From: Chloroflexota bacterium
GTDB lineage: Bacteria > Chloroflexota > Dehalococcoidia > SZUA-161
Direction: 5' to 3'
Length of the DNA: 12,982 nt
Assembly: GCA_003229915.1 (NCBI GenBank)
Contig: QIGA01000044.1
Span: forward strand, 1-12,982
The notes under the pieces: model-generated
The model's database searches: none
Told to the model about the DNA's origin: nothing
What the model saw: only the letters and a program-made list of their open reading frames with translations
Shown: in pieces, positions 1-6,777 of the stretch
Position numbering within the stretch: position 1 is the stretch's first letter
How the letters are laid out: each line of letters begins with the position of its first letter
Program-made: the position numbers and the translations under genes

Positions 1-42
1 AGCAGGTCCTTCCCCTTCATTCTTCTCTCCCTTCGCCGCCAT
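1..42 (-). CDS. Possible 5' end of a divergent gene (partial)
   Basis: An ATG at 42..40 on the minus strand opens a frame that runs off the left edge, giving the 14 residues MAAKGEKNEGEGPA. A GAGG Shine-Dalgarno-like sequence sits 5 bases before it, and TATTAT/TATACT (64..56) could be a -10 element a short way upstream. No -35 element is clear. Too little is visible to name a product. The reading rests only on start context and the divergent arrangement with folC. Confidence 0.35.
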   Translation of the reverse strand, partial: MAAKGEKNEGEGPA

Positions 43-106
43 CTTAACCTCGCTAAGTATAATACAACGCCGCGGGCTTCGCCACCAGCAAGCAGGCTAA
101 AGCTTG

Positions 107-133
107 TTGAGCGTTCGCCCTCGATGATATAAT
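107..133 (+). promoter_or_regulatory. Probable folC promoter
   Basis: A perfect TATAAT at 128-133 follows a TTGAGC -35-like hexamer at 107-112 with a short 15-base spacer. TTGTTG at 104-109 with an 18-base spacer is a weaker alternative. Transcription would start near 140, only about 10 bases before the folC ATG at 151. Confidence 0.5.
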
Positions 134-150
134 AGCCTCAATTTGGTACG

Positions 151-1473
151 ATGAATTATTCCGCAGCAGTTGACTTCCTCCTCAAGCGTACTGACTACGA
201 GAGATGGCCGGGATACGCCTACGCCAGCAGATTCGACCTGAGGCGAATGGAGGAGTTGCTGCGCCGGTTGGGCAACCCCCACCTCAGCGCCAGGGCTGTT
301 CACATAGCCGGCTCCAAGGGCAAGGGAAGCACCGCCTCCATGATCGCGGCTGCTCTTATCGCGGCTGGCTACAATACCGGCCTCTACACCTCTCCCCACC
401 TTATCACTCTGCGTGAACGGATTATGGTGGCTGGCAAGCCAATTCTTAAGCGAGAGCTGGCGGATGTGGTAGCCAGACTGCGATCCCACGTTGAAGAAAT
501 GGATCGCCACCGCACCTACGGTGAACTGAGCACCTTCGAACTGCTAACCGCCGCGGCTTTCCTCCACTTTCAGCAGAAGGGGGTTGATTTCCAGGTGCTG
601 GAGACGGGGCTGGGGGGAAGGCTGGACGCCACAAATGTCGTCACTCCCGAGGTTAGCGTGATCACCTCCATAAGCCTTGACCACACGGAGGTATTGGGCG
701 ACACCGTCGCTCTGATCGCCGCCGAAAAGGCGGGCATCATTAAGCTGGGGATTCCCGTGGTCAGCTCCCCCCAAGCTGAGGATGCGGCGGCCGTAATCAG
801 GGAGACCTGCCTCGAAAGAGGGTCTAATCTAATCACTGTGGGAAGCGATATCTCCTGGAAAGAAACAAGCTCCAACCTCTCCGGCCAATCCCTGGAGGTA
901 AATGGGATGAAAGGCTCTTACCGGCTGACCATACCCCTTCTTGGCGACTACCAGTTGCAGAATGCGGTCACCGCAGTTGCCGCCTTGGAGACGCTTGATA
1001 TCCCCAGGGAGAGCATAGAGAGCGGATTGGCCAAGACCTGTTGGCCAGGGCGCTTGCAGATTCTGAGACGCAAGCCGCTCCTGGTAGTCGATGGCGCCCA
1101 CAGCAGTGACTCAGCAAGGAAGCTCAAAGAGGCGCTTGAGAGGCACTTCCACTTTGACCACTTAATACTTATAATAGGGGCATCGGCCGACAAGAACATG
1201 TCCGGGATTGTGGCTGAGCTCGCACCGATAGCCGACAGCGTTATCGCAACACGGGCTCGCCACCCCCGGGCTACCACCGCCGAGGCAGTGGCCAGCGAGT
1301 TCGCTGGTCAAGGGTTAACAGTGGAGATAGCAAAAGACGTTGCCCAAGCGATAGTGAAGGCGAAGAGAAGGGCAGGGAAGCGAGACCTCATATGCGCCAC
1401 CGGCTCGCTGTTCCTGGTCGGCGAGGTGATAGAATACATAAGGGGCTTACGTCCCGAGCCCTACCCCCGATGA
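151..1473 (+). CDS. folC: Folylpolyglutamate synthase / dihydrofolate synthase
   Basis: FolC is an ATP-dependent ligase of the Mur-ligase superfamily. It adds glutamate to dihydropteroate and/or to folates, which keeps them in the cytoplasm and fit for use. The 440-residue length is normal. Visible motifs are the ATP P-loop IAGSKGKGST (52-61), TGLGGRLDATN (152-162), SLDHTEVLG (175-183), EKAGIIK (192-198), WPGRLQ (298-303) and DGAH (314-317), in the usual Mur-ligase order. The start at 151 (MNYSAAVDFLLKR) matches the normal FolC N-terminus, but no Shine-Dalgarno precedes it. With TATAAT only 18 bases upstream, the mRNA leader would be very short. The stop lies 39 bases before fabF, so the two are probably co-transcribed. 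Whether it is bifunctional cannot be told from sequence alone. Confidence 0.96.
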   Translation: MNYSAAVDFLLKRTDYERWPGYAYASRFDLRRMEELLRRLGNPHLSARAVHIAGSKGKGSTASMIAAALIAAGYNTGLYTSPHLITLRERIMVAGKPILKRELADVVARLRSHVEEMDRHRTYGELSTFELLTAAAFLHFQQKGVDFQVLETGLGGRLDATNVVTPEVSVITSISLDHTEVLGDTVALIAAEKAGIIKLGIPVVSSPQAEDAAAVIRETCLERGSNLITVGSDISWKETSSNLSGQSLEVNGMKGSYRLTIPLLGDYQLQNAVTAVAALETLDIPRESIESGLAKTCWPGRLQILRRKPLLVVDGAHSSDSARKLKEALERHFHFDHLILIIGASADKNMSGIVAELAPIADSVIATRARHPRATTAEAVASEFAGQGLTVEIAKDVAQAIVKAKRRAGKRDLICATGSLFLVGEVIEYIRGLRPEPYPR

Positions 1474-1512
1474 CAGGGGAGGAAACAGGCGACGCAGCTA
1501 AGGAGGATTACG

Positions 1513-2910
1513 ATGAGGCACGCAAGATCGGGACCGAGGCAACAAGCAGACGCAGTTACCTTAGAGGTCGAAAAGCAAATCGACGATCTGCTTGGCAGCA
1601 TCGAGGACAAGGAGGAGATCAAGCCTGCCCCCAAGACACGCCCTAAGAGAGCAGGCGGGGGGAAGAAGGGGAAGCGTCGCGTCGTCGTCACCGGGCTAGG
1701 AGCGATAACCCCTCTGGGGCTCACCGTCGATGAATACTGGCGGGGGCTGGTCGAAGGTAGGTCGGGCATCGCTCCCATCACTCGTTGTGACGTTAGCGGG
1801 CTGACCTGCCAGATAGCTGGCGAGGTGAAGGGCTTTGAGCCCCGTAACTATATGGACCACAAAGAGAGTCGCAGGATGGCCCGGTTCAGCCAGTTCATCG
1901 TCGCCTCCACCAGGATGGCCATCGAGGACGCCGGACTTAACCTCAGCCGGGAGCAGGCGGACCGCATAGGCGTGCTCGTCGGCAACGGCGTCGGCGGCTT
2001 CCCCGAAGCCGAGGAGGGCCACCACGTTCTCCTGACAAAGGGAGGGATGAGGCTGACCCCGTTTTTCATGCCCATAATCCTGCCCAACATGGCAGCGGGG
2101 CAGATCAGCCTTATCTTCGGGCTCAAAGGATTCTCGTCCACACTAACCACCGCTTGCGCGGCCGCGACCCAGGCCATCGGCGACGCAGTGGAGGTCATAC
2201 GGCAGAACAAGGCGGATGTCATGGTGGCTGGAGGCACCGAGGCAGCGATATGTCCAACGGGTATAGCCGGGTTCTGCGTCATGAAAGCCTTGACCTCCAG
2301 AAATGACGAGCCGACCAAAGCCAGCCGTCCTTTCGACGCCAAGCGGGATGGCTTCGTCCCCTCAGAGGGAGCCGGGGTCATGATCCTCGAGAGCCTGGAT
2401 CATGCCCTGCGCCGCAACGCTCGTATCCTTGCCGAGGCTGCCGGCATCGGTATCTCCTCAGACGCATACCATGTGACGGCCCCCAATAGCGATGGCGATG
2501 GGGCCATCCGGGCAATGCGTTTAGCAATTGAAGACGCCGGCTTACAACCCAACGATGTCGACTACATCAACGCCCACGGCACCTCGACACCGATTAACGA
2601 CCCCATCGAGACCCTCGCCATAAAGACGCTCTTCGGAGATCATGCCTACCAATTGGCCGTGAGCTCCACCAAATCCATGATCGGTCATATCCTGGGAGGC
2701 TCGGGCGCGGTGGAGGGCATCGCTTGCATCAAGACAATAACCGACGGCATTATCCATCCCACCATAAACTACGAATACCCTGACCCCGATTGCGACCTGG
2801 ACTACGTGCCCAATGTAGCTAGGAACAAAGATGTAAAGGTGGTCCTGTCGAATAGTTTCGGCTTCGGGGGCCAAAACGCCTGCCTTGTGTTTAAGAAATT
2901 CGAGGAATAG
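1513..2910 (+). CDS. fabF: 3-oxoacyl-[acyl-carrier-protein] synthase II with N-terminal extension
   Basis: This is the condensing enzyme that extends acyl-ACP with malonyl-ACP in type II fatty-acid synthesis in the cytoplasm. The thiolase-fold core starts at about residue 55 (RRVVVTGLGAITPLG). It carries the nucleophile Cys215 in TTACAAATQ, His355 in NAHGTSTP, Lys387 in SSTKSMIGH and His392, which is the Cys-His-His set of KAS I/II enzymes. The C-terminus NSFGFGGQNACLVF is typical. At 465 residues it is about 50 longer than the usual 410-415. The extra length is an acidic, helix-prone segment (about 16-36) followed by a Lys/Arg/Gly/Pro-rich linker (37-56). The start is well supported: AGGAGG at 1501-1506 stands 6 bases before the ATG, and I see no internal ATG or GTG start close to the core. 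It follows folC by 39 bases. No other fab gene is in the window. Confidence 0.95.
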   Translation: MRHARSGPRQQADAVTLEVEKQIDDLLGSIEDKEEIKPAPKTRPKRAGGGKKGKRRVVVTGLGAITPLGLTVDEYWRGLVEGRSGIAPITRCDVSGLTCQIAGEVKGFEPRNYMDHKESRRMARFSQFIVASTRMAIEDAGLNLSREQADRIGVLVGNGVGGFPEAEEGHHVLLTKGGMRLTPFFMPIILPNMAAGQISLIFGLKGFSSTLTTACAAATQAIGDAVEVIRQNKADVMVAGGTEAAICPTGIAGFCVMKALTSRNDEPTKASRPFDAKRDGFVPSEGAGVMILESLDHALRRNARILAEAAGIGISSDAYHVTAPNSDGDGAIRAMRLAIEDAGLQPNDVDYINAHGTSTPINDPIETLAIKTLFGDHAYQLAVSSTKSMIGHILGGSGAVEGIACIKTITDGIIHPTINYEYPDPDCDLDYVPNVARNKDVKVVLSNSFGFGGQNACLVFKKFEE

Positions 2911-3378
2911 TGTAGATGGAGACAGAAGGGGACACCGGGCACAGACAACAAGGCCCTCTATGGGGCATCCATCTGCTCACGCCAGCCTCAGCTCTATCCT
3001 CACCTCAGTTGCCCGCCACGAGCAAAATAGCCATTAGGTCAAATTTTTTATCCCCCCAAAAAAAGTCCGAAAACAGCTTGACCCCAACCCCTGCGGTCTG
3101 CTATTCTTGTACCCGCTTTCCCCAGTCAGGTCTCTTCTTCTTGCCTTGTTAGAAGCAATAATTTTAATCCTCTCATCATCCCCCGGAACCGCCACTGCCA
3201 AAGGGGACTGTATCTCTCTGGGGAGATGCGAAATGGGGTTAAGTGCCGTTTGTCGGTAGACTGTGCGCTTTTACCCGAGGTTCGTAATAGAATGACCCTG
3301 CGTCGTTCTAACTTGTGCGCTACAACACCGCTCGCCGGTGCTGGGCTGCTTTGTCGATCTGTAGAGATGAGGGATGGC
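2911..3378 (+). other. Intergenic leader between fabF and dnaA
   Basis: This 468-bp stretch holds no convincing gene. An open frame from 3226 continues into dnaA, but its first 51 codons do not look like DnaA. It contains consecutive homopolymer runs (T6 at 3044-3049, C6 at 3052-3057, A7 at 3058-3064) flanked by the inverted pair GGTCAA (3037-3042) and TTGACC (3078-3083). A small stem CACCG/CGGTG lies at 3326-3340. A candidate promoter is at 3078-3107, and a second isolated -10-like TAGAAT at 3288-3293 has no -35 partner. TTATCCCCC at 3048-3056 weakly resembles a DnaA box. No fabF terminator was found. Confidence 0.6.
3078..3107 (+). promoter_or_regulatory. Candidate dnaA promoter
   Basis: TTGACC (3078-3083, five of six to TTGACA) and TATTCT (3102-3107, four of six to TATAAT) are 18 bases apart. 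The -35 hexamer is the right arm of the GGTCAA/TTGACC dyad. The transcript would have a long leader of about 265 bases before dnaA, so another, closer promoter may exist. Confidence 0.35.
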
Positions 3379-4728
3379 ATGAAAGCGAAGTCGGCAGCAG
3401 ATATCTGGCAGTCAGCGCTCGAAGAGCTACAAGTCAAAGTAAGCTCAGCCAACTATCAAACCTGGCTTAAGCATACGGTCGGTTTGGCCCAGCGGGACGG
3501 GAGTTTAATAGTTGGGGTGCCCAGCACTTTCGTCACGGAGTCACTGGAGCGGCGACTGCACCCTTTGATTGAGAAGACCGTCAGCGGCATTGCCGGCCGC
3601 CCCCTAACAGTACAATTTCAAGTCCATCTGGGTGACGGGGGTGGGGATTTGGGCCCTACTCCGCCGTCCACATCCAGCCAGCAATTCAGCCAGCGGGCCA
3701 GCCCCGCGAAGTTCAATCGCAGGTACACTTTCGAGACGTTTCTGGTGGGGACTTGCAATCGCCTCGCTCACGCCGCAGCCCAAAGAGTAGCGACTGACCC
3801 CGGTAGCAGCTACAATCCTCTGTTCATCTATAGCGGGGTCGGCCTGGGAAAAACACACCTCCTTCATGCCATCGGCTGGGCGGTGTCTCGATCCTGCCCC
3901 CGGGTCATGTACGTGACCGGCGAGCAGTTCACCAATGAGTTCATCAGCGCTATCCGGGAGGGGAAGAGCGAGGACTTCAGGAATAAATATCGCAGTGTAG
4001 ATGTGCTTCTCCTCGACGACATTCAGTTCATCGCCGGCAAAGAGCAAACTCAGGAGAGCTTTTTTCATACCTTCAATGACCTCCACAACGCAAATAGTCA
4101 AATCGTTCTTAGCTGTGACCGCCCACCGAAGTCCCTGACCTTGCTCGAAGATAGGTTGCGCTCCCGGTTTGAGTGGGGGTTGATCGTTGATATGCAGCCG
4201 CCGGACCTGGAGACCAGGACCGCTATCCTGCAAAAGAAGGCCGAGGAGCAGAAGGCTGAGGTCCCCGCCGAGGTGCTGGACCTGATCGCCCGCCGTATTC
4301 AGAAGAATGTCCGGGAGCTTGAAGGGGCGCTCAACCGCATCGTGGCGTACTCCAGACTCATCAAGGAGCCACTGACCACCGAACTCGTGACCAAGTCCCT
4401 GTCCGAGATAGCCACCGATGCCCATAAGCGCGCCCTGACGTCGGCCGTGATTTTGAACTCGGTAGCCACGCACTACGGCCTCGCCACGGAGGTTCTCCAG
4501 AGCAAGAGGCGAGATAGACCTCTCGCCATAGCGCGTCAGATGGTGATGTACCTTCTCCGGGAGGAGCTGCATTGCTCCTGGACCCAAATTGGCAAGGAGG
4601 TCGGTGGCCGAGACCACAGCACCGTCCTACACGGGTATCGGAAGATAACGACTGATATCAACACCGACCCCGCAATGCTCCGCGACCTGCTGGAGATCAG
4701 AGAGAGTCTTTACGCCAAGGCAGGTTAG
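3379..4728 (+). CDS. dnaA: Chromosomal replication initiator protein DnaA
   Basis: DnaA binds DnaA boxes at oriC, oligomerises with ATP, opens the duplex and loads the helicase. The chosen start (MKAKSAADIWQSALEEL) gives 449 residues, normal for the family. GAGGG at 3369-3373 stands 5 bases upstream. ATG 3367 is possible but lacks an obvious Shine-Dalgarno. Positions from the chosen start: domain I at about 1-80, a linker rich in Ser/Pro/Gln at about 85-112, Walker A GVGLGKT (153-159), Walker B LLLDDIQF (210-217), arginine-finger region LEDRLRSRFEWG (256-267), and the C-terminal helix-turn-helix with the DnaA signature GGRDHSTVLHG (409-419). All key motifs are intact. The gene reads toward the origin-like gap just downstream. 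The next gene is obg and not dnaN, which follows dnaA in many bacteria. Confidence 0.97.
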   Translation: MKAKSAADIWQSALEELQVKVSSANYQTWLKHTVGLAQRDGSLIVGVPSTFVTESLERRLHPLIEKTVSGIAGRPLTVQFQVHLGDGGGDLGPTPPSTSSQQFSQRASPAKFNRRYTFETFLVGTCNRLAHAAAQRVATDPGSSYNPLFIYSGVGLGKTHLLHAIGWAVSRSCPRVMYVTGEQFTNEFISAIREGKSEDFRNKYRSVDVLLLDDIQFIAGKEQTQESFFHTFNDLHNANSQIVLSCDRPPKSLTLLEDRLRSRFEWGLIVDMQPPDLETRTAILQKKAEEQKAEVPAEVLDLIARRIQKNVRELEGALNRIVAYSRLIKEPLTTELVTKSLSEIATDAHKRALTSAVILNSVATHYGLATEVLQSKRRDRPLAIARQMVMYLLREELHCSWTQIGKEVGGRDHSTVLHGYRKITTDINTDPAMLRDLLEIRESLYAKAG

Positions 4729-4767
4729 CTTGCGCCAGCTATACATAACGCGGAGGTGACATAAATC

Positions 4768-4817
4768 TGTGGAAAAACCCTCGTTTTCTGTGGAAATCTC
4801 CCCTTTTCCGTGGACAA
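4768..4817 (-). repeat. Three phased DnaA-box-like sites (minus strand)
   Basis: Read on the minus strand the sites are TTTTCCACA (4768-4776), ATTTCCACA (4789-4797) and TTGTCCACG (4809-4817). Their start-to-start spacing is 21 and 20 bases, about two helical turns, so bound DnaA molecules would sit on the same face of the DNA. A direct repeat CTTTTCCGT (4803-4811, 4821-4829) overlaps the third site. Confidence 0.6.
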
Positions 4818-4885
4818 CTTCTTTTCCGTTATGTCTCCTTTTTTCAAAGCAGTGTCCTGTCGTCACCATTCACTGAGTTACGGAA

Positions 4886-5017
4886 TATTCCACAATTTTC
4901 ACTTTTCTTCACCTTTTCTCCACACCCTCTCATCAAATACATCCCACTATGATTAGCAATAGCGGTTTCCACACTTCCCACAGCCTTATGATTACTACCT
5001 TTAGTATCTTCTCCACA
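4886..5017 (+). repeat. Five DnaA-box-like sites (plus strand)
   Basis: The sites are TATTCCACA (4886-4894), TTCTCCACA (4916-4924), GTTTCCACA (4965-4973), CTTCCCACA (4974-4982) and TTCTCCACA (5009-5017). The two identical TTCTCCACA copies differ from TTATCCACA at one base. GTTTCCACA and CTTCCCACA abut directly. The last site borders the AT-rich tract, as expected for the box that anchors DnaA for strand opening. Confidence 0.6.
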
Positions 5018-5028
5018 TAGATTATAAT
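5000..5028 (+). promoter_or_regulatory. Candidate promoter of the obg-nadD-pyrE operon
   Basis: A perfect -10 hexamer TATAAT lies at 5023-5028. The -35 position at 17-base spacing is a poor TTTAGT (5000-5005). Transcription would begin near 5035, about 32 bases before the obg start. The DnaA-box-like site 5009-5017 lies between the two hexamers, so DnaA binding could affect this promoter. Confidence 0.4.
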
Positions 5029-5053
5029 GAACTATAGAAAATAAAATATATTC
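5018..5053. other. AT-rich tract, candidate DNA unwinding element
   Basis: 31 of 36 bases are A or T, far above the surrounding genes. It begins immediately after the last DnaA-box-like site and ends 13 bases before obg. It also contains TATAAT (5023-5028), so it could serve both as the unwinding element and as the obg promoter. Confidence 0.55.
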
Positions 5054-5066
5054 AACCGGTGGATTA

Positions 5067-6158
5067 GTGATAGATCGAGTTCAGATTTATGTAAAGGGTG
5101 GTGATGGAGGAAACGGGGTGATTAGTTTTCGTAGGGAGAAGTTCGTTCCATTCGGGGGGCCTGATGGTGGAGATGGTGGGGGGGGTGGAAGCGTCTATAT
5201 TGTAGGTGATGGGAGCAAGACTACGCTACAAGAGTTCAGGTATAAGAGGCAGTTCATGGCTGGACGGGGAGTTCATGGACAAGGGAAGAAGATGCATGGT
5301 AAGCGTGGGGGGGACCTCCTGATCAGCGTGCCCCTGGGCACACTAGTTCGGCAAATACAGGAGGATGGCAGCAAGGTTCTGGTTGCGGATATAGTGGAGC
5401 AGGGACAACGGATGCTGGTTGCGAAAGGGGGGAAAGGTGGATTCGGGAATACGCACTTCGCCTCTCCAACCGATCAAGCTCCGCGCACGGCGGAGAAAGG
5501 CAAGCCCGCCGAGGAAGCCACTCTCGTTCTCGACTTGAAGTTGATTGCAGACGCTGGCGTTGTGGGCTATCCCAATGCGGGCAAGTCTACCCTGGTGAGT
5601 ACAGTTTCCAGAGCCAGACCCAAGGTGGGGGATTACCCCTTCACCACACTGGAGCCTGTGCTCGGGGTTGTGGAGTTGGGGTTTCGGAGCTTTGTGATCG
5701 CTGACATTCCAGGGATTATCGAGGGGGCGCATCGAGGCTTGGGGTTGGGGCTGGATTTCCTGAGGCATATCGAGCGTACAAAGGTTCTCATCCAGTTGAT
5801 CGATGGCAGCTCTGAAACCGCGCTTGTCGACTTGAGGACTATCGAAGGAGAGCTTGTGGCGTACGAGAGTGGATTGCAGGATAAGCCCCGAATCATCGCT
5901 GTAAACAAGATCGATCTGCCCGAGGTTCGAAGTCGCTTACCTCAACTCAAAGAAGAGTTCAAGAAGGTCGGAGTTCCGATTTTCTTTATCTCGGCGGCGA
6001 CCGGCGAGGGGGTTGAGGAGGTTATGAAGAAAGTCTTGGAGCTGGTCACCCAGGCCGAGAGTGTACCCTCCATTCTCGCGAGGAAAGAGGCGGAGGTTGA
6101 CTTCAAGGTATTTCGGCCACCGCCAGTATCTCCCAAGCGTGGAGGGAAGCATGGCTGA
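5067..6158 (+). CDS. obg: Obg family GTPase, lacking the C-terminal OCT domain
   Basis: Obg is a GTPase that associates with the large ribosomal subunit during assembly and is tied to stress and growth control. The glycine-rich Obg fold covers about 1-155 (KGGDGGNG, FRREKFVPFGGPDGGDGG). The G domain follows with P-loop GYPNAGKS (167-174), switch I YPFTTLEP (190-197), G3 DIPG (213-216), G4 NKID (280-283) and G5 SAATGEG (309-315). It starts with GTG, preceded by GGTGGA 3 bases away, and begins MIDRVQIYVKGGDGG as family members do. The protein ends at 363 residues, just after the G domain, with a basic tail (PPPVSPKRGGKHG). Many relatives carry a further OCT domain of about 60-70 residues, absent here. 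Its last 8 bases overlap the nadD start. Confidence 0.96.
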   Translation: MIDRVQIYVKGGDGGNGVISFRREKFVPFGGPDGGDGGGGGSVYIVGDGSKTTLQEFRYKRQFMAGRGVHGQGKKMHGKRGGDLLISVPLGTLVRQIQEDGSKVLVADIVEQGQRMLVAKGGKGGFGNTHFASPTDQAPRTAEKGKPAEEATLVLDLKLIADAGVVGYPNAGKSTLVSTVSRARPKVGDYPFTTLEPVLGVVELGFRSFVIADIPGIIEGAHRGLGLGLDFLRHIERTKVLIQLIDGSSETALVDLRTIEGELVAYESGLQDKPRIIAVNKIDLPEVRSRLPQLKEEFKKVGVPIFFISAATGEGVEEVMKKVLELVTQAESVPSILARKEAEVDFKVFRPPPVSPKRGGKHG

Positions 6159-6777
6159 GTATAAGGTAGGAGTCTTGGGGGGCACATTCGACCCTGTCCA
6201 TCTGGGACATCTGATCGTAGCTGAAGACGTGAGGCAGAAGATAGGGCTTGAAGAGGTCCTCTTCATACCCGCGGGGCAGCCCTGGCTTAAAGGGGAAAAG
6301 AGCATCAGCGCGGCCGAGCACAGGCTGGAGATGGTGATACAGGCCACCGCCTCAAATCCCTATCTGAATGTCTCGACTATCGAGATTGAGCGCCCCGGAC
6401 CCACGTATAGCGTAGACACCATCATTGAACTCAAGGCTGGGCTGGGCGCTGGGGCCAAACTCTTTTTAATCACGGGGTTGGACTCTCTGGGCGAGCTGCA
6501 CCTGTGGAAGAACCCCAGGCGCCTGATTGACATATGTCAGGTGGTGGCGATAGCGCGGCCGGGCCACAACAAGTTCGATTTGCGCTCGCTGGAATCCGTC
6601 ATTCCCGGCGCATCCGAACGAATAATGAAAATCGAAGTCCCACAGATCGACATCAGTGCCACTGAGATAAGAAGGCGTGTCGCCCTGGGGCTTTCCATCC
6701 GCTACCTGGTTCCCGAGGCGGTTGAAGAATATATAGCGGCGCATAACCTCTACGTGCAAGGAGGGCGGGAGGAGTGA
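6151..6777 (+). CDS. nadD: Nicotinate-nucleotide adenylyltransferase
   Basis: NadD joins nicotinate mononucleotide and ATP to form deamido-NAD, the step before NAD synthetase. The 208-residue protein begins MAEYKVGVLGGTFDPVHLGH, which contains the nucleotidyltransferase motif GGTFDPxHxGH. The LDSLGELHLWKN segment lies mid-protein, and ISATEIRRR near the C-terminus is the second ATP-binding signature of the family. The start at 6151 is set by GGAGGG at 6141-6146 and by the family N-terminus. The same frame is open back to an ATG at 6061, but that part lies inside obg and is not NadD-like. The gene overlaps obg by 8 bases and pyrE by 4, which points to translational coupling. Confidence 0.95.
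   Translation: MAEYKVGVLGGTFDPVHLGHLIVAEDVRQKIGLEEVLFIPAGQPWLKGEKSISAAEHRLEMVIQATASNPYLNVSTIEIERPGPTYSVDTIIELKAGLGAGAKLFLITGLDSLGELHLWKNPRRLIDICQVVAIARPGHNKFDLRSLESVIPGASERIMKIEVPQIDISATEIRRRVALGLSIRYLVPEAVEEYIAAHNLYVQGGREE

Larger units (their letters stand above)
4762..5053. other. oriC: Probable replication origin (oriC)
   Basis: The 338-bp gap between dnaA and obg contains no gene. It holds eight 9-mers resembling the DnaA box TTATCCACA. Three lie on the minus strand (4768-4817) and five on the plus strand (4886-5017), and an A/T-rich tract follows at 5018-5053. Next to dnaA, and at an apparent change of strand composition, this is the expected setting for a chromosomal origin. Most boxes differ from the consensus at one or two bases, so individual calls are less certain than the cluster as a whole. 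Confidence 0.8.

Noticed and set aside
1392..1646. 84-codon open frame across the folC-fabF junction
   Set aside because: It overlaps the end of folC and the start of fabF in another frame, with no ribosome site or domain.
3226..3378. Longer dnaA starting at ATG 3226
   Set aside because: The 51 added residues do not resemble DnaA domain I, and GGGGAG abuts the ATG with no spacing. ATG 3379 has a proper ribosome site and gives a normal N-terminus.
3604..4617. 337-codon open frame antisense to dnaA
   Set aside because: It lies fully opposite a well-conserved gene and shows no recognisable domain. Long antisense frames are common in GC-rich coding DNA.
6061..6150. Longer nadD starting inside obg
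   Set aside because: The added residues are not NadD-like, and a strong Shine-Dalgarno precedes ATG 6151.
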